Source of the DNA: Humulus lupulus
Taxonomy: Eukaryota; Streptophyta; Magnoliopsida; Rosales; Cannabaceae
Reading direction: 5' to 3'
DNA: 64,000 nucleotides
Assembly: GCF_963169125.1 (NCBI RefSeq)
Contig: NC_084794.1
Coordinates: 113,498,358-113,562,357 of the forward strand
Under the pieces are notes generated by a model. That model saw only the letters and a list, made by a program, of their open reading frames with translations. It made no database searches and was not told where the DNA came from. Of the stretch, positions 37,252-48,038 are shown piece after piece. The first letter of the stretch is position 1, and each line of letters starts with the position of its first letter. Made by a program: the position numbers and the translations under genes.

Positions 37252-38520
37252 AGGGGGTACCAGGGACATCTACCCTACCTGGAGCAACGATCCCACCAGC
37301 AGTGCAGGCTCAAATAGATGCACTCGTCATGGCTGTCCAGGATCTGACAAAGAAACCTTCCAATATCAAGCTGGCACATAGAAGTGGGAGTTGCTTCAGT
37401 GCCAAGATCCAAGCTGCCCAGCCACCATAAAAATATAAGACCTCGAAACTTCCTACATACACTGGGAAGGAGGACCCAATATGACACATTGGGAAGTTTG
37501 AGGATCAGATGAAGTTACTCGGTGTGGAGCATGATTATAGGTGCAGAGTATTCCCTACCACTCTCTCTGACTCGGCTCAAGAATTGTATTGGAAATTCAA
37601 ACTTGGATCCATCACTTCCTGGGAGCAGTTCAGGAAGGAATTCTGCAAGGTCTTTAGTGCCAGGCGGATTCAACCAGTTTATGCCAATCAGTTAGCTGAC
37701 ATCAAGCAAGGGAAAGGTGAATCCAAGAAATACTACATTCAGAGATTCATGAGAGAGGCAAACTGAGTGTCCACGGTAGGAGATGAAGGAAAGTTCATTG
37801 CCATCTCGGTAGGAATAATTTATCGTAGTCCCTTGTGGGATAGTATACACAGGAACCTTATCAACACCTTGCAAGAGTTCCTGGACCGAGCCGACAAATA
37901 CATGAAGCTAGATGATGCTATCATGAAGGAAGAAAAAAACATAAACCATCCGACCACTGTCAAGGCGGATAAAAATGGCACAAACCCTCAAGGTGGCAGT
38001 GGAGGCAACTGTAAGAAGAGGAATACCTCAGGAGTCGAGTAGGGTGGAGAAAAGAAAGCTAAGTCAGCACCCGCTGACAAACAAGCTAAGCATCAACCCT
38101 ACAAGCCCAGGTTCACCAATTATACCATCCTGACCACATCAAGGGCTGAGATTTACTTGGAAACATACCAAGAGGTACCATACCGAAAGCCACCGCCCTT
38201 GCATTCAGAAGGAAAGAAGGATAAGAATAAGTTGTGTCGTTTCCATAATGATTATGGGCACGACACAAACGAGTGAAAACAATTGAAGGATGAGATAGAG
38301 TTTCTTCTCTGATCAGGAAAACTCTCGAGGTACCAAGGCAAGACTGAAACCCAAAGCAGGAATCCAGAATTCTGAAGGCAAAGGAGTCCACCACTGGAGC
38401 TGACAGCTGTAGACTTCACAGTGGATGCCATATGTGGAGGGACCCACATAGCAGGTAACGGTAACAATGCCCATGAGGGATATGCAAGGACCCTCAGACA
38501 TGAGGTAGGGGAGTCTTCCT
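37252..38520 (+). pseudogene. Inner Tat gag, capsid and nucleocapsid part
   Basis: Contains the retrotransposon gag domain: YTGKEDPI near 37460, then GVEHDYRCRVFPTTLSDSAQ, WEQFRKEFCKVF and LADIKQGKGESKKYYIQRF, and continues RADKYMKLDDAIMKEEKN. A zinc-knuckle-like stretch CRFHNDYGHDTNE (38238-38276) has the Cys, His, Gly-His spacing of Tat nucleocapsid, but the last Cys codon is replaced by TGA. Other stops are at 37427-37429, 37443-37485 (one), 37764-37766 and 38040-38042. It joins the 32451 segment once the solo LTR is ignored. Confidence 0.85.
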
Positions 38521-38679
38521 AGTGTATGGAAGTCGAGGAGCGGTCTCCAAAAAATCCAAAGTATGAAAGTGAAACTCTCACTTTTACAGAGGATGACGCC
38601 AAGCACGTGAGGTACCCCCACAATGACCCTCTGGTTCTTACCATTCAAATCACCAATGCATGGGGTTAAGAGATGCTAG

Positions 38680-39204
38680 GTGGATACAGGAAGCTTAGTA
38701 GATATCATCTACAAATCATCCCTTGAGAAGATGAAGCTCACGGTCAAGGACCTGACACCGTGTTCCCATGTGATATATGGGTTCATGGGAGAATGCCTAG
38801 CACCAGCAAGAACTATCAGACTACCGGTCACGGTGGGGGATGCCCCCAGGAACGAGACTATGATGACAGAGTTCCTAGTGGTAGATTGGTCATCAACTTA
38901 TAATGTAGTGCTCGGGAGACCTCTCCTGATGGCATTACATGCAACAGTATCTATCTGGCATCTATCTTTGAAGTTCCCCACCAGCACAAGGCAAGGATGC
39001 GTAAAGGGTAACCAAAGGGAGGCACGAGAATGCTATAATGCGTCAGTGGTCAAGGCAAAGAAAGGACCATGCGTAAACAACATGATAGTAACCTGCTGCG
39101 AAGAGAATGAAGGAACCGATGAGGTTGTTAGCATGGAAGTTGACGTTGAAAGAAACACTCTACTGGAGCCGGGGGCTTCTTTTAACGAAGATTTGTTGTT
39201 ATAG
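38680..39204 (+). pseudogene. Inner Tat aspartic protease region
   Basis: The frame opens with VDTGSLVDIIYKSS, the retroviral-type DTG active-site loop, and about 75 residues later has YNVVLGRPLL, the conserved second motif near the C-terminal end of the domain. It stays in one frame for 174 residues. A single TAG at 39202-39204 separates it from the RT frame. The protease processes the Gag-Pol polyprotein. Confidence 0.85.
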
Positions 39205-39258
39205 CAAGTTTCCCAAAGCAAGGGAAACGACATCGATCCTTGCTTTGGGGATGACGTC

Positions 39259-40640
39259 ATGGGGGCGAGACTAGTCGAAGATCTTGACAAAGTATTACTA
39301 GATGAGGAGGACCTGACTAGAGTAATCAAAGTCAGGAATGAGTTAAAGGTGGAAGTTAAAGCACGGTTGGTGGAATTTTTGAAGAAAAATCAGGACGTCT
39401 TTGCTTGGTCACATAAGGATATGGTTGGAATTTCTCCATTCGTGATAAGTCACGTCCTCAATATAGACAAGAACTACCCACCAGTGCAACAAAAAAGGAG
39501 ACTGCTTGACAAAGACCGATATCAAGCCCTGAAGGAGGAGGTCGAGTGGCGCAAGGAAAACAATTTTATAAGGGAGGCCTACTACCCTGATTGCGTATCA
39601 AACCCTGTGCTGGTCCCAAAACCAAACAGGAAGTGGATAACATGCGTGGACTTCACAGATCTGAACAAGGCCTACCCCAAAGACTGCTTTCCACTTCCCA
39701 GAATAGACCAATTGGTCGATGCAATGGCAAGAAATGAAATACTCTCATTCATGGATGCATATTCTGGGTATAATCAAATAAGTATGCACCCTCCCGACGA
39801 GGAACATATTAGCTTCCAGACAAACAAGGGATTGTACTATTATAAGGTGATGCCATTCGGCTTGAAGAGCATAAGAGCCACCTACCAACGTTTAGTGAAT
39901 GGCATGTTCCGAGACTTGATCGACAAAAATATGGAGGTATATGTTGATGACATGTTGGTCAAGTCTAAGAAGCTGAAGGTCATGTTCAAGACTTGGAGGA
40001 ATGCTTTGCAATACTTAGAAAGTATAACATGAAGTTAAACCCTCTCAAATTCTCGTTTGGAGTTGGTTCTGGTAAGTTTCTCGGATACATAGTCAATTCA
40101 CATGGAATCGAGGCTAACCCCGAGAAGATCAAAGCATTGATCGACATGAAGTCACCTACCATAATCAAAGAAGTGCAAAGCTTAACCGGGAGAGTAGCTT
40201 CCCTCAGTAGGTTCATATCAAAGTCTACGGACAAGTGTGTCCCTTTCTTTAACTTATTGAGGGGCAACAAGAAGATCCAATGGACCGAGGAATGTGAGGA
40301 GGCTTTCCAAGCCCTGAAGGAGCACCTCGCCCAACCTCCTGTCCTAGAGAAGCCAATATATGGTGAAGTACTATTCATCTATTTGGCAATCACCGAGCAT
40401 GTAATCAGTGCTTCTTTGGTAAAGGAAGAGAACAAGGTACAACACTCTGTATACTATATCAGTAAAAGATAGTAGGTGCGGAGTCAAGCTAGCCTACTGT
40501 TCAGTAATCGCCTCTCGAAAGCTGCATCTAGATTTCCAAGCTCACTCGATCCGAGTCTTGACCGATCAACCGCTGAGACAGGTTCTCCAGAAACCAGAGG
40601 CCAAGGGACGATAAGTGGGTAGTGGAATTAGGATAGTTTG
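39259..40640 (+). pseudogene. Inner Tat reverse transcriptase and RNase H
   Basis: RT motifs run in order: CVDFTDLNKAYPKDCFPLP, FMDAYSGYNQI, KVMPFGLKSIRATYQRL and the catalytic YVDDMLVKS (about 39940). One base is gained or lost near 39980-39990, and the thumb continues in another frame (LEECFAILRKYNMKLNPLKF, then FLGYIV). It leads into the connection and RNase H start (EVLFIYLAITEHVISASLV and YYISKR). Beyond 40472 the RNase H is broken but FQAHSIRVLTDQPLRQVLQK can still be followed to about 40600. The domain order and Tat-like wording (MFRDLIDKNMEVYVDDM) give the lineage. Confidence 0.92.
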
Positions 40641-40663
40641 ATATCACTTATAATTAGAGGACG

Positions 40664-41220
40664 ATGATAAAAGGACAAGCATTGACAAATTTCATAGTCG
40701 AAGGCACCAACCTTGAAGACCCTTCCTACCAATCAGAGAATGGAGATACCGAGAAGGAAGGAGATACTCCTATATGGAATCTATATGTTGATGGAGCATC
40801 CAGTGAACGCAACTCAGGCGTAGGAATCATACTAATCACTTCGGAGAATCACCGAATCCATTGCGCTCTCAGATTTGGATTCAACGCTTCAAACAACGAG
40901 GCTAAGTACAAGGCATTATTAACTTGATTACGCTTATCTCGGGATGTGCATGCACAATCCCTGGAGATATTCAACAATTCCACCTAGTAGTGTACCAGGT
41001 ACTGGGGGAGTATTAAGCCAAGGGACTTAGGATGGTGCAGTACTTGAACAAGGTGAAGGACTTGTTGACACAGTTCAAGAGATACTCGATTACATAAGTC
41101 CCAAGGGAGTAGAATGCCAATGCTGATGCCTTAGCTAAGCTTTCTAGTGCCAAAGATGTGGATACCCTGAATGTCGTTCCCATCGAATCCTTGGAAGAAA
41201 GAAGCATAGCCGAGCATGAG
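40664..41220 (+). pseudogene. Inner Tat second (archaeal-type) RNase H, aRH
   Basis: Begins IKGQALTNFIVEG, then WNLYVDGASSERNSGVGIIL with the first catalytic Asp, and NASNNEAKYKALL with the Glu of the motif. After a stop at 40925-40927 the remainder (VYQVLGEY, VKDLLTQFKRYSI, NANADALAKLSSA) can be read through to IESLEERSIAEHE. An extra RNase H of this type between RNase H and integrase defines the Tat lineage. Coding similarity stops abruptly near 41220 where integrase should start. Confidence 0.88.
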
Positions 41221-41340
41221 GTAAATTTATTATTTTTGAATTATCTGTATAACAGCCATTGTGCTTCAATGAATGAATGAATTTAATTTCTTAAGTTTCA
41301 CTTAATTCTTTAAATTTCTTTCAATGAGGGACTTGTCCTG

Positions 41341-42475
41341 TAGACCTGTCAACCCCATCGGATCATGTTCGATTCTGGTCCTTGAGGGACCTATCGAACC
41401 ATAAGATCCAAACAAGAGACTGGTCCAAGGACCTTGTCGCCAAATTATGAATCATGTTCGATCTTAGTTCTTGAGGAGCCTATCAACCCATACGATCCAC
41501 ACGACAGACAGGTCCTAGGACCTTGTTGCCAAATTATGGATCATGTTTGATCTTGGTTCTTGCGGAGCCTATCGACCCACACGGTCCACATGAGAGACAG
41601 GTCCTAGGACCTTGTCGCCAAAATATGGATCATGTTCGATCTTGGTTCTTGAGGAGCCTATCGACCCATACAATCCAAATGAGAGACAGGTCCTAGGACC
41701 TTGTCGCCAAATTATGGATCACGTTCAATCTTGGTTCTTGAGGAACCTATCGACCCATACAATCCAAACGAGAGACAGGTCCTAGGACCTTGTTGCCAAA
41801 TTATGGATCATGTTCAATCTTGGTTCTTGAGGAACCTATTGACCCATATGATCTAAACGAGAGACAGGTCCTAGGACCTTGTCGCTAAACTATTGGATCA
41901 TGTTTGATCTTGGTTCTTGAGGGACCTATTGACCCATAAGATCTAAACAAGAGACTGGTCCGTGGACCTTGTTGCCAAACTATTGGATCATGTTCAATTC
42001 TAGTCCTTGAGGGACCTATCGACCCATAAGATCCAAACAAGAGACTGGTTTGAGGAGCTTGTCGCCAAACTATTTGATCATGTTCGATCCTGGTTCTTGA
42101 GGAGCTTATCGACCCATACGATCCAAACAAGAGACTGGTCCGAGGACCTTGTTGCCAAACTATTGGATCATGTTCGATTCTGGTCCTTGAGGGACCTATC
42201 AACCCATAAGATCCAAACAAGAGACTGGTCCGAGGACCTTGTCGCCAAACTATTTGATCATGTTCGATCCTGGTTCTTGAGGAACCTATCGACCCATACG
42301 ATCCAAACGAGAGACTAGTCCGAGGACCTAGTCGCCATTATTTGATCACGTTCGATCCTAGTTCTTGAGGAACCTATTGACCCATACGATAAAAAAACAA
42401 GAGACTGGTCCGAAGACCAGTCGCCATCATCAGATCATAATCGAATCTGGTCCTTGAGGGACCGATCGATAATTT
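41341..42475. repeat. Tandem repeat, 89-90 bp x about 13, in the Tat 3' untranslated region
   Basis: The GATCATGTTCGAT core sits at 41361, 41450, 41539, 41628, 41717, 41806, 41896, 41986, 42076, 42166, 42256, 42344 and 42433, so periods are 88-90 bp. Each unit contains CTTGAGGGACCTATCGACCC and GAGACTGGTCCGAGGACCTT-type sequence. From 41896 to 42300 neighbouring units alternate in linked variants, giving a 180-bp dimer. Arrays like this in Tat 3' regions are known seeds of satellite DNA. Open frames at 41885-42220 and 42007-42318 are repeat artefacts. Confidence 0.95.
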
Positions 42476-43319
42476 GATCTAAGACTCATTACAGGCTCGA
42501 TTAGCCCATCTAGACCCAGTTGGTCCAACTTATACACTTCTTTCTACAATCATTATAACGAGTACACGAGAGATTACGTAGATCGTGATCGACACTTGCT
42601 ACACAATCTGCATCTGTGTATAGGTATCATTACTACCGAGTATGAAACCATCACCCAAATACCAATGAGGGACAAGCATTTGCTGCTTGCATCATTGGGT
42701 GAAAATGATAGTATTATGTGTCTAAATGCTCGAAGCAAGGCATGGTCAAGTAGCAAGTGACCAAGGCTTTTAAACCCATGATCACTTGGGGGGCATATAG
42801 TACATACCGATCGGGGTATACACGAGTAATGAGGGCATGACCTTAAGTACTAAGCAAGCTCAAGTTTTTCTAGGAATTTTTTTCAACATATGTTCCGAAA
42901 GTGGAAAAAACAAAAACAAAAAAGGCATTGGTAGGGAGATTCCTAGCCATGTCCCTTATGGGGTGGTCAGCCAGTCCATCAACCCTATAGGGTGGTTGAC
43001 CTGACCGTTTTGTTCATGGTACTTGGTGAAGTATCAAACTACTCACATTACCATGGTTGTTAGCATGAAAAACATAAAAGAGTAAGGTTAGTATGGCACG
43101 TAAAATACATGTGTTCAGAGTATACTGATACCTGAACCAATGAGGGTTGTGAGTTGATATACTTAGTAAGCATTGGAAATAAATTTTTTAAATCAATACA
43201 TTGAGTACTCATAACAAAAAAAGCATAAAGGCATAAAATTTCAATTGTAAAAATTGTCAAGTACAAGGTGCCCCACCAATGGAATGAAAGGAAAGACAGA
43301 ATAAAAGACCAAGAGAAGA
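42476..43319. other. Non-coding region between tandem repeats and aORF in inner Tat
   Basis: No coding sequence recognised. Near 42955-43015 there are two copies of the element's GGGTGGTCRGCC-like motif. Confidence 0.5.
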
Positions 43320-44891
43320 CTAACTAGGGCGAGGAGTACCATCTGAAAGACCACCCTGAGCCTCGGTAGCCTCACGAGCCAGACACTTCCTAAGCTCATT
43401 CGCTCTCGTCTTCTCGGGAAGGAAATCCAAGTTTAGATCTTTGTTGGACTTCTAGATCAAGTAGAAGCAAGATAAATCTGTCTCTGAATACTCCTCTCGA
43501 GCAGCTTTGACCTTTTGCTCCTTCTCGATAAGAACGTCCTTCTGCAATTGGTCCATGTCAGCAATCAACTTCTCTTTCTCGACTTCAGACTGTTGGAGCT
43601 GATCGGCAAGTTTCCCCTCCATCTAGGTTATCTTGAGAGTCAACTCGATCACTTCCTGCTATTTGAGCTCCACGGTACTACAGAGGGTGTTGATCTCTTC
43701 ATCCTTTGAAGCAATGTCAGCATCCCTAGATCCAAGAACGTGCCTAAGGTCCATCACCTCTTGGCAGACAACTTCAAGCTCAGAATGAAGGTTGGAGAGT
43801 GTAGAGGTATACTCCACAGACCTATCACAGACATGAGAGACTAGCATTAGTGCCTGCAAAAAATATACAAGTGTTAGCTAAACGTTGGAACACAAGCTAA
43901 CTAGAAAAGAAGGGAACTGTAAAGGACTCACACTCTAAATGTCTAGGAGTGACTTTGTTAGAATGGTGCTTAAGTCCTTATCTTAATCCCATTAAAAGCT
44001 GTTGTGGTTTGCTCCAGATGAGATGCTTGGTCCATAAGGGCACCTAAGTTTCATATAGCAGACTGATGTGGCTCAGATAAGGAAGTAGGGTGCTAGACTT
44101 AATGGTAGAGCGTCTCCAAGTACACATGCCCAAAGGGGGGGGGGGGGGGGGAGGTCCTCAGCTCTGTCATCTGGACCAGGGATAGTAATAGACACATCGG
44201 AGAGGTCAAAGGTTTTCCTTAAGTTCTTTACCTTTTCTTCAGTCATGTCAGAGGCCGCCCCCTTGAACCAAACAACCTCATAATCAACAGGGCGAGGCTT
44301 TTCAACTGGTTTCCATATGATTTCACTGGCGAAGGTGGCCCTAGAATCTGATGAATTGAACTCCTTTTGTCATCTCTTCTTTTGCTGCGCAGATGGCGAG
44401 ACCATCTTGCTCTTGGAAGGAGGGCGAACCACCTTAGGCTGGAACCTATGAATAGAATGCTCCAGAGAATGAGTACCATAGCAATGAGAACCCTCTGTAT
44501 GTTCTTGCTGAGAAGAAGATTGATGGGGAACCTGACTAGTATCTCGGTGCAAAGGGTGTTGCAATGAGTCTTGCTGACCTAACCTATCCTGCTGAGAAGA
44601 ATGATTTCGTTGAGATGTGCCTTGGGAGCCGTGGGGCGTACTGTGCTGAGAAGAAATCTGAGAAGAACCAGGCGAGGAGCCCTGAGTGATGTGCCTGACA
44701 ATATGAGGATAATCTTCAGAGGGTTGCCGAGTCGTCTATTTTACTCTTGCCATTGGATAGTACCTTTTCAAGAAATCTTCCTCACTGAACAAATATAAAG
44801 CGGAGCGAGGGAGAATCATTTTCACGCTTTCCAAGAAATCCTGGGGAGTACGCTCACTTACTGACTTGTTTGATGAAGAGGAGCTGGACAT
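43320..44891 (-). pseudogene. Inner Tat antisense ORF (aORF), PF04195 domain deleted
   Basis: Starts MSSSSSSNKSVSERTPQDFL at 44891, right after a splice-acceptor-like TTCTATTGCAG, so a 5' leader intron is likely. It continues through a Gln/Ser-rich linker (HSSQQDRLGQQDSLQ) to EKVKNLRKTFDLSDVSITIP and PGPDDRAEDLP. At that point a run of 17 C (minus strand) occurs and the PF04195-type domain seen in the outer copy is missing. A coiled-coil C-terminus follows (LADQLQQSEVEKEKLIADMD) and ends SNKDLNLDFLPEKTRANELR with KCLAREATE. Stops interrupt it several times. Read antisense to gag-pol. Such ORFs are described in several Tat elements; function unknown. Confidence 0.7.
44135..44151. repeat. G17 homopolymer
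   Basis: Seventeen G in a row inside the aORF, exactly where its central domain has gone. Its length is likely unstable and may be misassembled. Confidence 0.9.
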
Positions 44892-46510
44892 CTGCAATAG
44901 AAGAAAAATGAAGATTAAAGTTAGTAAATGAGCATAATGAACCAATAGTTGGGGGCATATCCATGAACCAAGGAGTAAAAATGAAGAAATCAGAAGTAAA
45001 ATTCTATATAGGGGGTCAGCCCAGTGAGCCTAAGCCTGGGCCAACCACCATGAATCCATCAAATTATGAAGCATGAAAAATGGGGCATAGGTGGTCGACC
45101 TACCACCTTAGGCCTCCACCCTAGGGATGCAAGCCTTAGAAAAGTGCCAGAGGACCGTTCAAGTCTCTAGAAAAAGTAATTTTTATAGTACAAGGAAGGC
45201 CCCCAAGGAGATCAATTGAGGTGAAAAAATTATTTTTAGGGTCCCAGGTGGTCGACTTATGCTTGGGCCGACCACCCTGGATCCCTGAAAATTGCCTAAG
45301 GCAAGAGAGAGGAGGCACTCGACCCATGAAGTTCTAGGGGTGGTTGGCCTAACCCTAATTCTAGGCTTGGAAATCACCTAAGGGAAGGGAAAGGGAGTAC
45401 TCGGCCCATGGAGCTCTAGGGGTGGCCAGACTAACCCTAATTCTAGGCCTGGAAATCGCCTAAGGGAAGGGAAAGGGAGTACTCGGCCCATGAAGCTCTA
45501 GGGGTGGTCGGCCTAACCCTAATTCTAGGCCTAGAAATTGCCTGAGGGAAGGGAAATGGAGTATTCGGCCCATGAAGCTCTAGGGGTGGTCGGCCTAACC
45601 CTATTCCTAGACCTGGAAATCGCAGGTGCTAGGGTTTGGAGTCCCAGAAATCGCCAAACTAATGAGGTGGTCGGCCTAGGATCTTACATCCCTGGAAATT
45701 GCCCTTCCTAGGGTTTATAACCCTGGAAATCGCCATTTTCAGAGAAATCTTGATTCAAGTAAGTTAATTATTTTGGATCAAGATACACCAAAACAAGAAA
45801 TTCAGAAAAAAATTCCTCAGAAATTCAAAGTATTTCTTATAAATCTAAGCACATTTAAATTAAATGATGTGAGAATTATAAGAAAGTACTTACCAAAGAT
45901 CTGAGTTTGATGAGGAATTGGAGAAATCAGACTTGGATCTTGTTTGGAAGTGGCGCATAAAGCAGGAATGAGAAGAGAATACCTACTTATAACCTCTCAG
46001 GCAGACAAGATATTTTTAGGAATTCAAATTTTCTTGAAAAATATCTGATATGGTTAAAATTTAAATTCCTTGAAAAATATCTATATTTTTAGGAATTTAA
46101 AATTCCTTAAAAAATATTTATATTTTTAGGAAATCAAATTTCTTGAAAAACTATATTATATTTCTAGGAATTAAAATTCCTTGAAAAATATTTTTTTTTA
46201 GGAATTAATATCCTTGAAAAATATATTATATTTTTAGGACTTTAAAACTCCTTGAAAAATATGTTATATTTTTAGGATTTCAAATTTTCTTGAAAAATAT
46301 ATTAGATTTTTAGGAAATTAATTTTCCTTAAAAAACCTAATTATTTTTAGGAATTTCTAATTGTCCCTAAAAAATTCGTACCGAGCAAATTATCGATAGC
46401 TAAAAAAGTACTATGTAATGTCCTGAGGGACTTGACTAGTTAAGTACTGCCACGGTATGTTTCTCGGGCCAGGATCAAGTTTACCGTAATGTTGAAAACA
46501 TTACAATAAA
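44892..46510. other. aORF 5' flank and leader region of inner Tat
   Basis: Non-coding. It holds the 82-bp tandem repeat (45300-45640), a possible minus-strand TATA (GGTTATAAGTAGG near 45985-45997) and, at 46010-46380, many short copies of TTTTTAGGAATT...TTCCTTGAAAAATAT. Confidence 0.55.
45300..45640. repeat. Tandem repeat, 82 bp x 4
   Basis: CTAGGGGTGG falls at 45334, 45416, 45498 and 45580. Units share CCTAACCCTAATTCTAGG and CTAAGGGAAGGGAAAGGGAG and contain the same GGGGTGGTCGGCC motif as the LTR array. Confidence 0.92.
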
Positions 46511-46523
46511 GTTGGGGGGCAAA
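46511..46523 (+). other. Polypurine tract of inner Tat
   Basis: GTTGGGGGGCAAA immediately before the 3' LTR start TGTTATCCC; primes plus-strand DNA synthesis in this class of element. Confidence 0.9.
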
Positions 46524-47639
46524 TGTTATCCCTTAAAAATACAAGGATGGCCTGGCGAATGAGAATGCGACATGTGACATCACAAATCAAGGAAAACGAC
46601 AAAGTATTGAGAAAAGACCGATGGGAAAAACAGATAGGTCCAGGACCTATGGGAAAGTCGACCAAGCTTAAACCCCCTAGGGGTGGTTGGCCTGACCCCT
46701 ACCCTTAGGGGTAGTCGGCCTAAGCAGGCCCAAGAGCCCTAGGGGTGGTCGGCTTGACCTCTACCCCAGGGGTGGTCGGCCCCAGTGTGTCCAAGAGAGT
46801 GGTCGACCTGACCCCTACCCCAGGGGTGGTCGGCCCCAGTATGCCCAAGGATCCCTAGGGGTGGTCGGCCTGACCCCAACCCCTAGGGTGGTTGGCCTAA
46901 CATGCTCAAGAATCACCTGGGTGGTCGGCCCACCCTATTCTTCATAGGATGGTCAGCTCAAACCCCCAAGTATACTTCACTGAGAAATACTCACTCTTGT
47001 TCAAACTGAGATCAACAGGCCTAGCACCCAGAAGGTCACAGGCCTAGCATCCAGAGGATCAACAGGTCCAACACCCAGAAGGTAACAGAACTAACACCAA
47101 GCTCGGGTCGTCGGTCCTAGCACCTAAGTCTTACATACCAACAGAGACTTAACATCTTCCCAGAGGTTTCTATTGTGCATTATCCACCACGTTCTAGAGA
47201 AATAACGAGAAGACCCACGATCTCATAATCATGGGGAGGTGGACACGCATCTCCACTACCTGATAATCCTGTACCAAACCACGATCCCAATACTATTGGT
47301 CATGTATCAGCCCCTGGGTACTATAAATAAAGGATCCAGGGCTTCATTTCAAGGGATCGCTTTTTCTGGAATTTTGGATATCTAAAGAACATTTGGGGAG
47401 AAATTCTGGGCAAGTTAGAATGAGTGAATACTTTGGTTCAACAGTGTAATTGTCGAGTGATTCAATACTAAAAGCTAAGTGGATTAGGTTATTACTGTTC
47501 ATCAGAACAAGGCTGAACCACTATAAAATTCCTGTATGTTTATTTAAGATAATTGTACTCTGTCGTTTATTCTATTTATTTTGTTCAAAAGGTGTCGTAT
47601 ACTGTACATACGACTGTTGGCCAATTTCACAGGTCAACA
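46524..47639 (+). repeat. 3' LTR of inner Tat element
   Basis: 1116 bp, TGTTATCCCT to GGTCAACA, with a TATA box (TATAAATA, 47322-47329) and the GGGGTGGTCGGCC array at 46670-46955. It preserves the empty TATGG site that is occupied in the 5' LTR. Confidence 0.95.
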
Positions 47640-47921
47640 CAATGTCTTGTGGAGAATTTCACTTCGACCAAGAACAAGTTTAAAAATGCAGCCTTCAACT
47701 ATTTTTATGTGTTCTGGGAGAGTAACAAGGAGGAAAATATTGATTACCTTCCTGTTGGACTCCGGGAGAAGGAAATTTCCAAGTGTCTTGCTCATGAGGC
47801 TGTTGAATCTGCTAGGGCTTCTACCCCTGAGATTCCTAAGGCAGAGATCTCCTTAAATCCAGAAGGCGACCAGGGCCATGAGGAGGTCGAGGAGGATGCA
47901 GTGCGTAACATTTTACCTTAA
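47640..47921 (+). pseudogene. Outer Tat aORF, C-terminal segment
   Basis: After the CAATG duplication the frame from 28768 resumes exactly: ERDEQIQ on the left joins CLVENFTSTKNKFKNAAF on the right. It runs through FWESNKEENIDYLPVGLRE and KCLAHEAVESA to a TAA at 47919-47921. The ending SNK-x3-x-DYLP and KCLA-x-EA-x-E matches the end of the inner element's minus-strand aORF (SNK-x3-x-DFLP, KCLA-x-EA-x-E), which identifies this plus-strand ORF as an aORF and fixes the outer element's orientation as minus. Confidence 0.8.
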
Positions 47922-48038
47922 GGGCATGTTAGAAGCTAGGTTGGTGCTCGGTCAGATGTGCATGCGAGGGTGCAAGCTGGTGAGCATGCTGATGCCTAGT
48001 TTGTACGACAATGGGATTTTAGTAAATATCTTCAATAT
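47922..48038. other. Sequence downstream of the outer aORF
   Basis: Short stretch with no recognised feature, probably outer Tat untranslated sequence before the next insertion. Confidence 0.4.

Larger units (their letters stand above)
28769..47639 (+). mobile_element. Tat-type Ty3/gypsy LTR retrotransposon, lacking integrase, with two nested solo LTRs
   Basis: 5' LTR 28769-32394 and 3' LTR 46524-47639 both start TGTTATCCCT and end GGTCAACA. Perfect 5-bp duplications CAATG lie at 28764-28768 and 47640-47644. Order inside: gag (32451 on), protease (38680), RT and RNase H (39259-40640), a second RNase H of the aRH type (40664-41220), a tandem-repeat 3' untranslated region (41341-42475), an antisense ORF (44891-43320, minus strand), more repeats, polypurine tract and 3' LTR. 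The second RNase H, 3' tandem repeats and aORF are established marks of the Tat lineage. Integrase is missing. Solo LTRs at 28900-31438 and 33299-37251 are inserted in it. Confidence 0.93.

Noticed and set aside
41885..42318. Open frames with repeated motifs on both strands
   Set aside because: They are the 90-bp tandem repeat (90 is divisible by 3, so frames stay open by periodicity).
41341..42475. CRISPR-like regular repeats
   Set aside because: Head-to-tail repeats of 89-90 bp without unique spacers, in a plant retrotransposon.
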